A stretch of 64,000 nucleotides of DNA, taken from positions 1,178,001 to 1,242,000 of the forward strand of contig CAVORD010000001.1 of NCBI GenBank assembly GCA_963698535.1, read 5' to 3'. The DNA is from CAVORD01 sp963698535. GTDB taxonomy: Bacteria > Bacteroidota > Bacteroidia > Bacteroidales > VadinHA17. How positions within the stretch are numbered: position 1 is the stretch's first letter; every line of letters starts with the position of its first letter. This document shows, one piece after another, positions 43,329 through 51,267 of this stretch. The notes beneath the pieces were generated by a model that did not search any database, was not told where the DNA came from, and saw only the letters and a program-made list of their open reading frames with translations. The position numbers were made by a program, and so were the translations under genes.

Positions 43329-44590
43329 CAATGACATACTTTATTATATATATGCTAAAAGTTGCGGTATTCATCGCATCATTCTACATCCTTTATCAGA
43401 TTCTTCTGTCCGGAGATAAATCCTTTTCACGTAACAGGTTTTATCTGCTGATCTCACTTTTGATATCTTTTCTCCTTCCACTTATACCGATCTCCGGCGG
43501 CATGGTTGACCCATTCATCAATCTTGGTGAAATAATTGTCAAACCAGGGATCTCTCCTTTTCGTAACCAGAATGATAACCCTATACTTCTGCTTATTGCG
43601 GCCGGATATGCTCCAGTGGTCGTGATTTACGCAACAGGCTTTATACTGGCCTCACTTCTGCTGCTGGTAAGGCTTATTTCTCTTTTCAGGCATATATCTC
43701 AGTCTACTCGCACTGATAAGGGGTTATATATCCTGAATAAAAAAAGTGTTTCAAGCTTTTCTGCCTTTGGTAAAATATTTATTTCCAGTTGTGATGCAAC
43801 CGATTACAATCTGATACTGATTCATGAGGAGAGTCACAACAGACACCTCCACTTCGCCGACCTGCTAATCATCGAGATAGTATCACTTCTCCAGTGGTTC
43901 AACCCATTTATCTATATGATGAACAGATCAGTCAGGATGGTTCATGAATACCAGGCCGATGATGATTGCATTTCAAATGGAATTGATCTTGCTCATTACG
44001 GAGAAACACTTCTTCTTAAAACTTTCAGCAGCAGGCGTCTCGTTCCTGCAAGTGCATTTTCCCAATATTCACTACTTAAAAACAGGTTTAAAATGATGAA
44101 AAACAGTCAACCATCAAAGCTTGCGTCACTGAAGGTGATCCTTGCTTTGCCTCTCACCTTTGGAGTTTTCATTCTCTTATCATCCATGGGTCTCTTCCCG
44201 GAGCCGGTTGTAACAGATTTCAAGGCAGTTGAAATGGCTAAACCAATTAACATTCAATCTTCCGCACCCGATTCTGTCTATATTGTTCCGGAGGTAATGC
44301 CCACTTTCATGGATGGAGACATAACGAAATTCCGGACATGGGTCATGAGCAATGTTAAGTATCCTGCAGAGGCAGTAAAAGCTGGAATACAGGGTAAAGT
44401 ATTTGTACAGTTCGTTGTTAACACTGAAGGCAAGATTATTAATGCAGAAATTCTCAAAAGTGTTAACCCTCTTCTGGATGAAGAGGCACTCAGGGCTATT
44501 CTCTCAGCTCCCGACTGGGTCCCCGGTAAAAACAAGGGTGAAGCCGTGAATGTAAGATTCGCTGTCGCAATTAACTTTGCACTAAATTAA
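43325..44590 (+). CDS. BlaR1-type M56 metallopeptidase with TonB C-terminal domain
   Basis: 421-residue integral membrane protein. It has membrane helices at about 5-23, 35-52, 88-115 and 270-290, and a cytosolic M56 protease loop with zinc motif HEESH (in LIHEESHNRHLHFADLLI) and EYQADD. After the last helix the periplasmic C-terminus is a TonB_C-like domain (GKVFVQFVVNTEGKIINAEI to PDWVPGKNKGEAVNVRF). It probably senses an envelope signal and cleaves the BlaI-type repressor. Confidence 0.92.
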   Translation: MTMTYFIIYMLKVAVFIASFYILYQILLSGDKSFSRNRFYLLISLLISFLLPLIPISGGMVDPFINLGEIIVKPGISPFRNQNDNPILLLIAAGYAPVVVIYATGFILASLLLLVRLISLFRHISQSTRTDKGLYILNKKSVSSFSAFGKIFISSCDATDYNLILIHEESHNRHLHFADLLIIEIVSLLQWFNPFIYMMNRSVRMVHEYQADDDCISNGIDLAHYGETLLLKTFSSRRLVPASAFSQYSLLKNRFKMMKNSQPSKLASLKVILALPLTFGVFILLSSMGLFPEPVVTDFKAVEMAKPINIQSSAPDSVYIVPEVMPTFMDGDITKFRTWVMSNVKYPAEAVKAGIQGKVFVQFVVNTEGKIINAEILKSVNPLLDEEALRAILSAPDWVPGKNKGEAVNVRFAVAINFALN

Positions 44591-44608
44591 CTCCTTATAA
44601 AAACAATG

Positions 44609-44642
44609 AAAGGTGCCCCAAAATAGAGGCACCTTTTTTTTT
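44609..44642 (+). terminator. Rho-independent terminator
   Basis: A 9-bp stem (44609-44617 with 44628-44636) is followed by about nine T. It ends the BlaI/M56 operon. Confidence 0.9.
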
Positions 44643-44672
44643 CCATTATGATTAGATAGATATCTTTGTTCC

Positions 44673-45725
44673 ATGATTTGGTCATCATATCTTGAACACA
44701 GGATCAGGTCCCTCGACAAGCTGGGGAATGCCATCGACCATGCCCTTAACGGAACAGGATCGAATGCCACTGTGCTTGATCTGGCTATGGAGAAGCAGTT
44801 TAAGCTGAATCCATGGTTTACCATCGAAAATCAGAGACGTGCCCTTAAGGAATGGTCAGGTCTCCTCACTGTTAAAAAACTGGAGGAGTGGGTATCATCT
44901 TATCCTGAAGTGCATCAGCTCTCCGACCCGGTATCGATTGGCATTATTATGGCAGGGAATATGCCTATGGTCGGCTTTCACGATCTCCTAACCGTACTCA
45001 TTTCAGGTAATATGGCTGTTGTGAAGCTTAGCAGCAAGGATTCTGAACTTTATTATTTCATCACTAACCTGCTGAAAGATACAGATAAGGAACTGGCATC
45101 GAAGGTAAGCTTTACAGATGGCATACTTCCTCCCGTTGACGGAGTGATAGCTACCGGCAGCAATAACAGTTCACGATATTTTCAATATTACTTCGGTAAA
45201 TATCCCAATATAATCCGCCGCAACAGGAACAGTGTTGCCATTATAACAGGCGACGAGACCGATGAAGAGCTGGAGCTGCTGGCCGACGATATATTCGCCT
45301 ACTTCGGACTCGGTTGCCGTAATGTTTCCAAATTGTATATCCCGGCAGGTTACGACCCGTCTCTACTTATCGGAAAATGGAGATCATGGAGTTATCTGGC
45401 GAACCACAACAAATATGCGAACAACCTCGATTATTATAAGGCAATAATGTTGGTCAACCGGGAGCCGTTTACCGACGGAGGCTTCTTTTTATTACGCGAA
45501 AATGGATCTTTTGCCTCTCCTGTCTCAATTATTAATTACTCGGTATACACTGATATCAAGGATGTTATAACAGACACCTCTGTCAATCAGAATGTCATTC
45601 AATGTATTATTGGCAAGGGCAATTTGCCCTTTGGCACAGCCCAATCCCCTACCCTGTCTGACTATGCCGATAATATCGACACATTTAGTTTTGTTTTAAA
45701 ATTGAAAAATCGCTTGATAAATTAA
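44673..45725 (+). CDS. LuxC-type acyl-CoA reductase
   Basis: 350-residue aldehyde-dehydrogenase-fold protein of the LuxC family, which reduces acyl-CoA to the fatty aldehyde with NADPH. The catalytic cysteine lies in AYFGLGCRNVSKLYIP, and the cofactor region contains IIMAGNMPMVGFHD and GVIATGSNNSSRYF. The -7 box TATCTTTG (44661-44668) ends 4 bases before the ATG, so the message would be nearly leaderless. Bacteroidota homologues are often next to a ferredoxin gene, which is absent here. Confidence 0.85.
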   Translation: MIWSSYLEHRIRSLDKLGNAIDHALNGTGSNATVLDLAMEKQFKLNPWFTIENQRRALKEWSGLLTVKKLEEWVSSYPEVHQLSDPVSIGIIMAGNMPMVGFHDLLTVLISGNMAVVKLSSKDSELYYFITNLLKDTDKELASKVSFTDGILPPVDGVIATGSNNSSRYFQYYFGKYPNIIRRNRNSVAIITGDETDEELELLADDIFAYFGLGCRNVSKLYIPAGYDPSLLIGKWRSWSYLANHNKYANNLDYYKAIMLVNREPFTDGGFFLLRENGSFASPVSIINYSVYTDIKDVITDTSVNQNVIQCIIGKGNLPFGTAQSPTLSDYADNIDTFSFVLKLKNRLIN

Positions 45726-45766
45726 AATGAAAGTTATTATATTGCACACCTCAGATTAAAGGTACT

Positions 45767-46396
45767 ATGGTATATAAGTTTGTTGTATTATCGGATGAGG
45801 ATGAACAGTTTATAAGGGAGTTTGAGTTTCTCGAAACACAAACTCTTATGGATTTTCATGCTTCTCTGCAGGAAGAACTGGAGTTTGACAAGTCTCAGAT
45901 GGCCTCTTTTTTTATAGCCACTGACAATTGGGAGAAGGAGGAGGAGTTTACCCTTTTCGAGATGGGAACAGGTTCATCAACAATGGATGATGCAGTTTTC
46001 GATGATATCATCTTCCGGAAAAACCAGAAGATCCTCTATGTCTTTGACTTTTTTAACGACAGGGCACTTTTCATTGAATATGTAGGCCAGGCCGAAGAAA
46101 ATGAGGATATGGAATATCCCATATGTACCGGTTCCAAGGGGTTGCCACCCAAGCAGGTAGTTTTTGGCAATGCCGTACGCAGAAAGCAAAGCACTATCGT
46201 GATGAGTGATGACGACGACGACGATGGTGATATTGACCTTGGTGTGGATGTCGACGTTGACGTTGATGTGGATGTTGACGTTGAAGAGGAGGATGATCTG
46301 CCTGTATCGGGCGATGATAAATTCTTCGACGATGACGACGATGCAATAGATGAGGCAGACTTCGATAATATTGAAGGCGAAGAGGAAGAGTTCTGA
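45767..46396 (+). CDS. pRiA4b ORF-3/IS1096-passenger-like protein with acidic tail
   Basis: 209 residues. The N-terminal 145 residues resemble the plasmid pRiA4b ORF-3-like family (YKFVVLSDEDEQFIREFEF, DDIIFRKNQKILYVFDFFND), an uncharacterised domain despite its transposon-derived name; there is no mobile element here. The last 60 residues are extremely acidic, with a (DV)n run and poly-Asp. Its stop lies 23 bases before miaA, and this pairing is frequent in Bacteroidota. Confidence 0.78.
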   Translation: MVYKFVVLSDEDEQFIREFEFLETQTLMDFHASLQEELEFDKSQMASFFIATDNWEKEEEFTLFEMGTGSSTMDDAVFDDIIFRKNQKILYVFDFFNDRALFIEYVGQAEENEDMEYPICTGSKGLPPKQVVFGNAVRRKQSTIVMSDDDDDDGDIDLGVDVDVDVDVDVDVEEEDDLPVSGDDKFFDDDDDAIDEADFDNIEGEEEEF

Positions 46397-46419
46397 TCCC
46401 TTGCGGGATAATTTTCCCG

Positions 46420-47331
46420 ATGAATAAATACCTTATTGTTATTCTTGGTCCGACGGCAGTCGGAAAAACCAACACTTCCATTGAGCTGGCTCAGTGGCTC
46501 CGTTGTGATATTATCTCTGCCGATTCCCGGCAGTTCTATCGGGAAATGACGATTGGAACGGCGGTTCCTTCAAAACTACAACTGGAAACTGTCAGGCACA
46601 ATTTTATCCATCATATTTCAGTAACCGACTACTATAGCTCCAGTATCTTTGAACAGGAGGTGATTGCACACCTTAGTGATTGGTATTTGAACCATGATAT
46701 TGCTTTGATGACAGGTGGCTCCGGAATGTATATCGATGCTGTATGCGAAGGAACAGACGATATCCCTGATGTTGATCCTGAGATAAGGGAGAGCTATATA
46801 GTTAAGCTAAAGAAGGAAGGTATCGAAAGTCTTCGCATGGAGCTCAAGAGAGTAGACCCTGCGCACTACTCCACCGCCGACTTAAAGAATCCACAGCGAT
46901 TGTTACGGGCCCTTGAGATCACCGCCTCCACCGGGCGGCCATACTCATCATTCCTGCTGAATCAGAAAAAAGGACGCCCCTTTTCTGTAATTAAGATCGG
47001 CCTTACCCTGCCCCGCGAGGAGTTATACAGCAAGATCAACATGAGGGTTGACACTATGCTCGAAGAGGGACTGGAGGCAGAAGCCTATTCATTAAGGCAC
47101 CTCAGGCACCATAACGCCCTTAATACAGTAGGCTATAAGGAATTCTTTGATTTTTTTGAAGGCAAGATATCGCGTGACGAAGCAATCAGACTAATAAAGA
47201 GGAACAGTCGCAGGTATGCCAAGCGACAGTTAACATGGTGGGCAAGGGATAAGTCTGTAATATGGCTTCATCCTGACGAGACTGAGAAACTCCGAAGTCT
47301 GCTTAATGATAAAATGATCAGACCTTCTTAA
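46420..47331 (+). CDS. miaA: tRNA dimethylallyltransferase MiaA
   Basis: Transfers a dimethylallyl group to A37 of tRNAs reading codons starting with U. The 303-residue product has the P-loop GPTAVGKT (10-17), DSRQFYREMTIGT for tRNA/A37 recognition, GGSGMYIDAV, and the C-terminal RRYAKRQLTWW. Its last bases overlap the convergent rpe gene by 14 bases. Confidence 0.96.
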   Translation: MNKYLIVILGPTAVGKTNTSIELAQWLRCDIISADSRQFYREMTIGTAVPSKLQLETVRHNFIHHISVTDYYSSSIFEQEVIAHLSDWYLNHDIALMTGGSGMYIDAVCEGTDDIPDVDPEIRESYIVKLKKEGIESLRMELKRVDPAHYSTADLKNPQRLLRALEITASTGRPYSSFLLNQKKGRPFSVIKIGLTLPREELYSKINMRVDTMLEEGLEAEAYSLRHLRHHNALNTVGYKEFFDFFEGKISRDEAIRLIKRNSRRYAKRQLTWWARDKSVIWLHPDETEKLRSLLNDKMIRPS

Positions 47332-47977
47332 GATCTTTAAGAGTTGATATCATCCCGGGGATATCGCCCGAACTGAATATTGAGTTTCCTGCCACCAGCA
47401 CATCTGCTCCTGCGGCGACTAATTCAGCGGCATTATCCGGTCCTACTCCTCCGTCAACCTCGATCAGAAGCTCATTATTCAGCTCCCCGGCCATCTGCCG
47501 GAGCTCCTTTATCTTATTATATGTGTCAGGAATGAATTTCTGTCCCCCAAAACCGGGATTAACCGACATAACAAGCACAAGATCGATATAAGGCAGGATA
47601 TTCTTAAGGGCCGAAACAGGTGTGTGCGGATTAATGCTCACTCCTGCTTTCATCCCCAGCTCCCTGATAGCGGCCGCAGTCCGGTTGAGGTGTGTGCATG
47701 CTTCCAGGTGAACAGTGAGGATAGAAGCACCGGCATCACTGAACCTGCTGAGATAACGATCGGGATCGACGATCATAAGATGAACATCGAGCGGCTTTTT
47801 GGCAACGCTCTTTATATAACTTATTACAGGGAAGCCAAATGATATATTCGGAACAAAGACTCCATCCATTATATCGAGATGAAACCAGTCGGCACGGCTT
47901 TTATTGATTATTTCAACATCGTGGGCGAGATTCCCGAAATTAGCTGATAGCATTGATGGGGCAACAAGATGGTTCAT
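47318..47977 (-). CDS. rpe: Ribulose-phosphate 3-epimerase
   Basis: Interconverts ribulose-5-phosphate and xylulose-5-phosphate in the pentose phosphate pathway; TIM barrel of about 219 residues. Metal and catalytic motifs are visible: HLDIMDGVFVPNISFG, DVHLMIVDPD, MSVNPGFGGQKFIP and VDGGVGPDNAAELV. The start at 47977 (MNHLVAPSMLSA) is preferred over the longer frame from 47995. It lies downstream of sigA in the same direction with a gap of only 33 bases. Confidence 0.95.
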   Translation of the reverse strand: MNHLVAPSMLSANFGNLAHDVEIINKSRADWFHLDIMDGVFVPNISFGFPVISYIKSVAKKPLDVHLMIVDPDRYLSRFSDAGASILTVHLEACTHLNRTAAAIRELGMKAGVSINPHTPVSALKNILPYIDLVLVMSVNPGFGGQKFIPDTYNKIKELRQMAGELNNELLIEVDGGVGPDNAAELVAAGADVLVAGNSIFSSGDIPGMISTLKDLKKV

Positions 47978-48010
47978 CCTTCTTCTTTTCCCCAAAGATA
48001 TAAAAATATG

Positions 48011-48874
48011 CTATCCGAGGTATGTTTTCAGGATCTTGCAGCGGGTGGTATACTGGATCCTTTTTATGGCCTTCTCTTTTATCTGCCTTACTCTTTCCCT
48101 TGTTAGGCCCAGTTCCTCTCCTATCTCCTCAAGCGTATAGGGATGCTTCATGTTTATGCCGAAGTAAAGCTTCACCACTTTAGCCTCTCTTGGGGAAAGA
48201 GAACTTAATGCTCTTTCAATTTCGTAAGCAAGTGATTCATTGATGAGATTCCTGTCCGGTGAAGGTGTCTCAGGATTCATCATTACATCATACATCGTAT
48301 TATCCTCTTCCGAGCTTATGGGAGCATCCATACTAATGGTACGTCCATTTGTGCGCATTGCTTCCTTAACTTCTTCAGGGGCCATCTCCAGAAGTTCGGC
48401 TATCTCAACAGAGGAAGGCTCCCGCTCATACTCCTGCTCCAGTTTGGCAAATGCCCTGTTGATACGATTGAGTGACCCTATCTTATTGACAGGTAACCGC
48501 ACTATACGAGCCTGTTCCGCCAATGCCTGGAGGATTGCCTGCCTTATCCACCATACAGCATATGAGATAAACTTAAAACCACGTGTCTCATCGAAACGCT
48601 GTGCTGCCTTCATCAGACCAAGGTTACCCTCATTTATCAGATCGGGAAGCGTCATTCCCTGATTCTGGTACTGCTTTGCCACAGAGACCACAAAACGAAG
48701 ATTTGCCTTTACAAGCTTTCCCATAGCCGCTTTGTCGCCCAGTTTGATCCTTCTGGCAAGCGATACCTCCTCTTCGGGACTGATCAAATCGACCTTTCCG
48801 ATCTCCTGCAAATATTTGTCAAGAGAGGGGGTATCCCTGTTGGTTACCTGTTTCGTTATCTTCAGTTGGCGCAT
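48011..48874 (-). CDS. rpoD: Primary RNA polymerase sigma factor (Bacteroidota short sigma-70)
   Basis: 287 residues, short because region 1.1 is missing, as is normal for the primary sigma factor of Bacteroidota. Region 1.2 is DTPSLDKYLQEIGKVDLISP, region 2 contains RGFKFISYAVWWIRQAI (-10 recognition and melting), and the region 4 helix-turn-helix is YTLEEIGEELGLTRERVRQI. It recognises TTG-N19-TAnnTTTG promoters like those listed in this window. Confidence 0.95.
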   Translation of the reverse strand: MRQLKITKQVTNRDTPSLDKYLQEIGKVDLISPEEEVSLARRIKLGDKAAMGKLVKANLRFVVSVAKQYQNQGMTLPDLINEGNLGLMKAAQRFDETRGFKFISYAVWWIRQAILQALAEQARIVRLPVNKIGSLNRINRAFAKLEQEYEREPSSVEIAELLEMAPEEVKEAMRTNGRTISMDAPISSEEDNTMYDVMMNPETPSPDRNLINESLAYEIERALSSLSPREAKVVKLYFGINMKHPYTLEEIGEELGLTRERVRQIKEKAIKRIQYTTRCKILKTYLG

Positions 48875-49214
48875 GGCAAGGATAATAAGTGCCGATTATT
48901 AACGACATCTTCACAATTTTAATAAAAAAATCAGGTAACATCAAACTCTTTTAACATATTTATCGAATTAAAGTGCTATTCATTAAACATTATTAAGTAA
49001 CTTTGTCAGTTCATCGCGCTATTTCCCTTCCAATTTTAATCTTTTCAACACATTTATCTCAGAAGTTCATTGATTAATTAACCATTTTGCTTATACTTGC
49101 AACGGATTTCCGTATCTTACCTTCAAGTGAGCCATTTACAGGGTCCTCAGACCCGAAAAGAATCCAACATTCCATTTCAATACAATACTATCTTAAGTAA
49201 CTACAACACATTTT
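48875..49214. other. Divergent promoter region of sigA and rho
   Basis: 340 AT-rich bases. A -7-like TAACTTTG (48998-49005) and a TATACTTG (49093-49100) point towards rho, leaving a leader of 100-200 bases, consistent with rho autoregulation. No small RNA or gene is supportable. sigA promoters on the minus strand are not clear. Confidence 0.4.
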
Positions 49215-51188
49215 ATGTACGACATTCTCGAACTGAGTAAGAAGCTTGTTCCCGAACTAAGGGAAATAGCCAAAGAACTCAAGATTAAAAAAGCTGAATC
49301 TTTGAAGAAGCAGGATCTTATTTATAAAATCCTCGATCAGCAGGCAATTGATGTAACCGAAACACGGATGGCATCGATGAAGGAAAAATCTGAAAAATCA
49401 GGCCGTCCTTCACAGTCCAGTTATAAGGACAGAAAGGCCAAAAGGCCCAGAACCGACCACCCCGGACCAAGGACAGCCGGTAAGGAGGCAACTCCCGTTG
49501 TCAGCGCCAATGCTGAAAAGATGACCTTTAACGAGAACGACCCTTTAAGGAGGGATTCACGTGAAAAGAGAGGTGATGAGCGAGGCGATAACAGATCAAA
49601 AGATAACCGCCCACAGCAGGATAACCGAACCCAGCAGGATAAAAGGCAACAGGATAACAGGCAGCAGGATAACAGGCAGCAGGACAATCGCCAGCAATCG
49701 CCAAGACATTCTGACAACCGCAATCAGGGTAACAGAAACCAGGATCCAAGGCAGAACGACAACCGCAATCAGGATCAGCCCAAAAAAGAGAATCCTTTCA
49801 GGGATGAGCGACCTGAACCAAAGAAATTTGAAAGACCTGAGAGGCCCTTCCAAAGAAAAGAGCAGCCCTCAGAAAAGGTGATCCTCGATGAAGCCTCAGG
49901 TATTATCGACGAGCAGATACCTGTTATTGATGATGCCAATGATAATTCTTTGGTTTCAGAAGAGACAAGGGTAGAAAGAAATGAGCGTCGCGAAAGGCCG
50001 GAAAGGGTCGAGAGAACGCATCAACCACAACCTGAGAGAGAAGAGAAAAAGGAAAAACCTTACGACTTTGAAGGTATAGTAACCAATACAGGAGTGCTTG
50101 AAATCATGCCCGACGGTTATGGATTTCTGCGCTCACCCGATTACAACTATCTCAGCTCTCCTGATGATATCTACGTTTCACAGTCGCAGATCAAACTATT
50201 TGGTCTTAAAACGGGTGACAGCGTTAAAGGAACCATCAGACCTCCAAAAGAGGGCGAAAAATATTTCCCTCTTATAAAGGTAGAGGAGATAAATGGAAGA
50301 ACACCCGACTTTATACGCGACAGGGTACCTTTCGATTTCCTTACTCCCCTCTTCCCTAACGAAAAATTTTCACTCTGCTCTCCCGGCGAAGGATCGCTTT
50401 CTGTAAGGGTGGTGGATATGTTCTCCCCTATCGGGAAAGGACAGAGAGGACTGATCGTGGCACAACCTAAAACAGGTAAGACAGTACTCCTTCAGGAGAT
50501 CGCGAACGCTATTGCCAAGCACCATCCTGAAGCGTACCTCATGATCCTTCTTATCGACGAACGACCTGAAGAGGTAACCGATATGGCAAGAAACGTTAAG
50601 GCTGAAGTTATTGCTTCTACCTTCGATGAGCCTGCAGAGAGACATGTAAGGGTAGCAAATATTGTACTGGAAAAAGCTAAGAGACTGGTAGAGTGCGGAC
50701 ACGATGTTGTTATCCTGCTCGACTCGATCACAAGACTTGCCAGGGCATTTAACACATGCGCCCCTGCTTCCGGTAAAGTTCTATCCGGTGGTGTCGATTC
50801 CAATGCACTCCACAAACCTAAAAGGTTCTTTGGAGCAGCAAGGAATATTGAAAACGGCGGATCTCTTACTATCCTTGCCACAGCACTTACCGAAACAGGA
50901 TCCAAAATGGATGATGTTATTTTTGAAGAGTTCAAAGGAACCGGTAACATGGAACTTCAGCTCGACAGAAAACTATCAAACAGAAGGATTTTTCCTTCTA
51001 TCGATATACCCGCCTCAAGTACCCGTCGTGAAGATCTTCTTCTCGATAAAAAGATCCTTAACAAAATATGGGTTCTTCGTAACTATCTGACCGATATGAA
51101 CGGTGTGGAGGCAATGGAATTTCTTCGCGACAGGCTCATGCAGAGCAATTCTAACGAGGAATTTCTAATTTCTATGAACGGTAGTTGA
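49215..51188 (+). CDS. rho: Transcription termination factor Rho with long disordered insert
   Basis: Hexameric RNA-dependent ATPase that ends transcription. The 657 residues are much longer than the 420 of E. coli Rho. After the N-terminal Rho_N helical domain (about 1-45) there is a low-complexity Arg/Asn/Gln/Asp-rich insert of some 230 residues with tandem RQQDN units. Then come the cold-shock-like RNA-binding domain (about 285-360) and the motor domain with P-loop QPKTGKT, DERPEEVTDM and SRREDLLLD-like residues. Long inserts are usual in Bacteroidota Rho and may promote RNA binding or phase separation. Confidence 0.96.
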   Translation: MYDILELSKKLVPELREIAKELKIKKAESLKKQDLIYKILDQQAIDVTETRMASMKEKSEKSGRPSQSSYKDRKAKRPRTDHPGPRTAGKEATPVVSANAEKMTFNENDPLRRDSREKRGDERGDNRSKDNRPQQDNRTQQDKRQQDNRQQDNRQQDNRQQSPRHSDNRNQGNRNQDPRQNDNRNQDQPKKENPFRDERPEPKKFERPERPFQRKEQPSEKVILDEASGIIDEQIPVIDDANDNSLVSEETRVERNERRERPERVERTHQPQPEREEKKEKPYDFEGIVTNTGVLEIMPDGYGFLRSPDYNYLSSPDDIYVSQSQIKLFGLKTGDSVKGTIRPPKEGEKYFPLIKVEEINGRTPDFIRDRVPFDFLTPLFPNEKFSLCSPGEGSLSVRVVDMFSPIGKGQRGLIVAQPKTGKTVLLQEIANAIAKHHPEAYLMILLIDERPEEVTDMARNVKAEVIASTFDEPAERHVRVANIVLEKAKRLVECGHDVVILLDSITRLARAFNTCAPASGKVLSGGVDSNALHKPKRFFGAARNIENGGSLTILATALTETGSKMDDVIFEEFKGTGNMELQLDRKLSNRRIFPSIDIPASSTRREDLLLDKKILNKIWVLRNYLTDMNGVEAMEFLRDRLMQSNSNEEFLISMNGS

Positions 51189-51214
51189 TATTTAATTTTT
51201 TAAGAGTAATTTTG
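51185..51214 (+). promoter_or_regulatory. Promoter of nifJ
   Basis: TTG (51185-51187, overlapping the rho stop codon) and TAATTTTG (51207-51214) are separated by exactly 19 bases, a near-ideal Bacteroidota promoter. The leader would be about 45 bases. Confidence 0.7.
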
Positions 51215-51267
51215 TGCTGTTAAATTATTAACAGCATCCTATTACATTTTATATATATTAATCAAAA

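Noticed and set aside
45767..46396. Mobile element suggested by the family name IS1096 passenger / pRiA4b ORF-3
   Set aside because: No transposase, inverted repeats or target duplication; the protein is a chromosomal neighbour of miaA.
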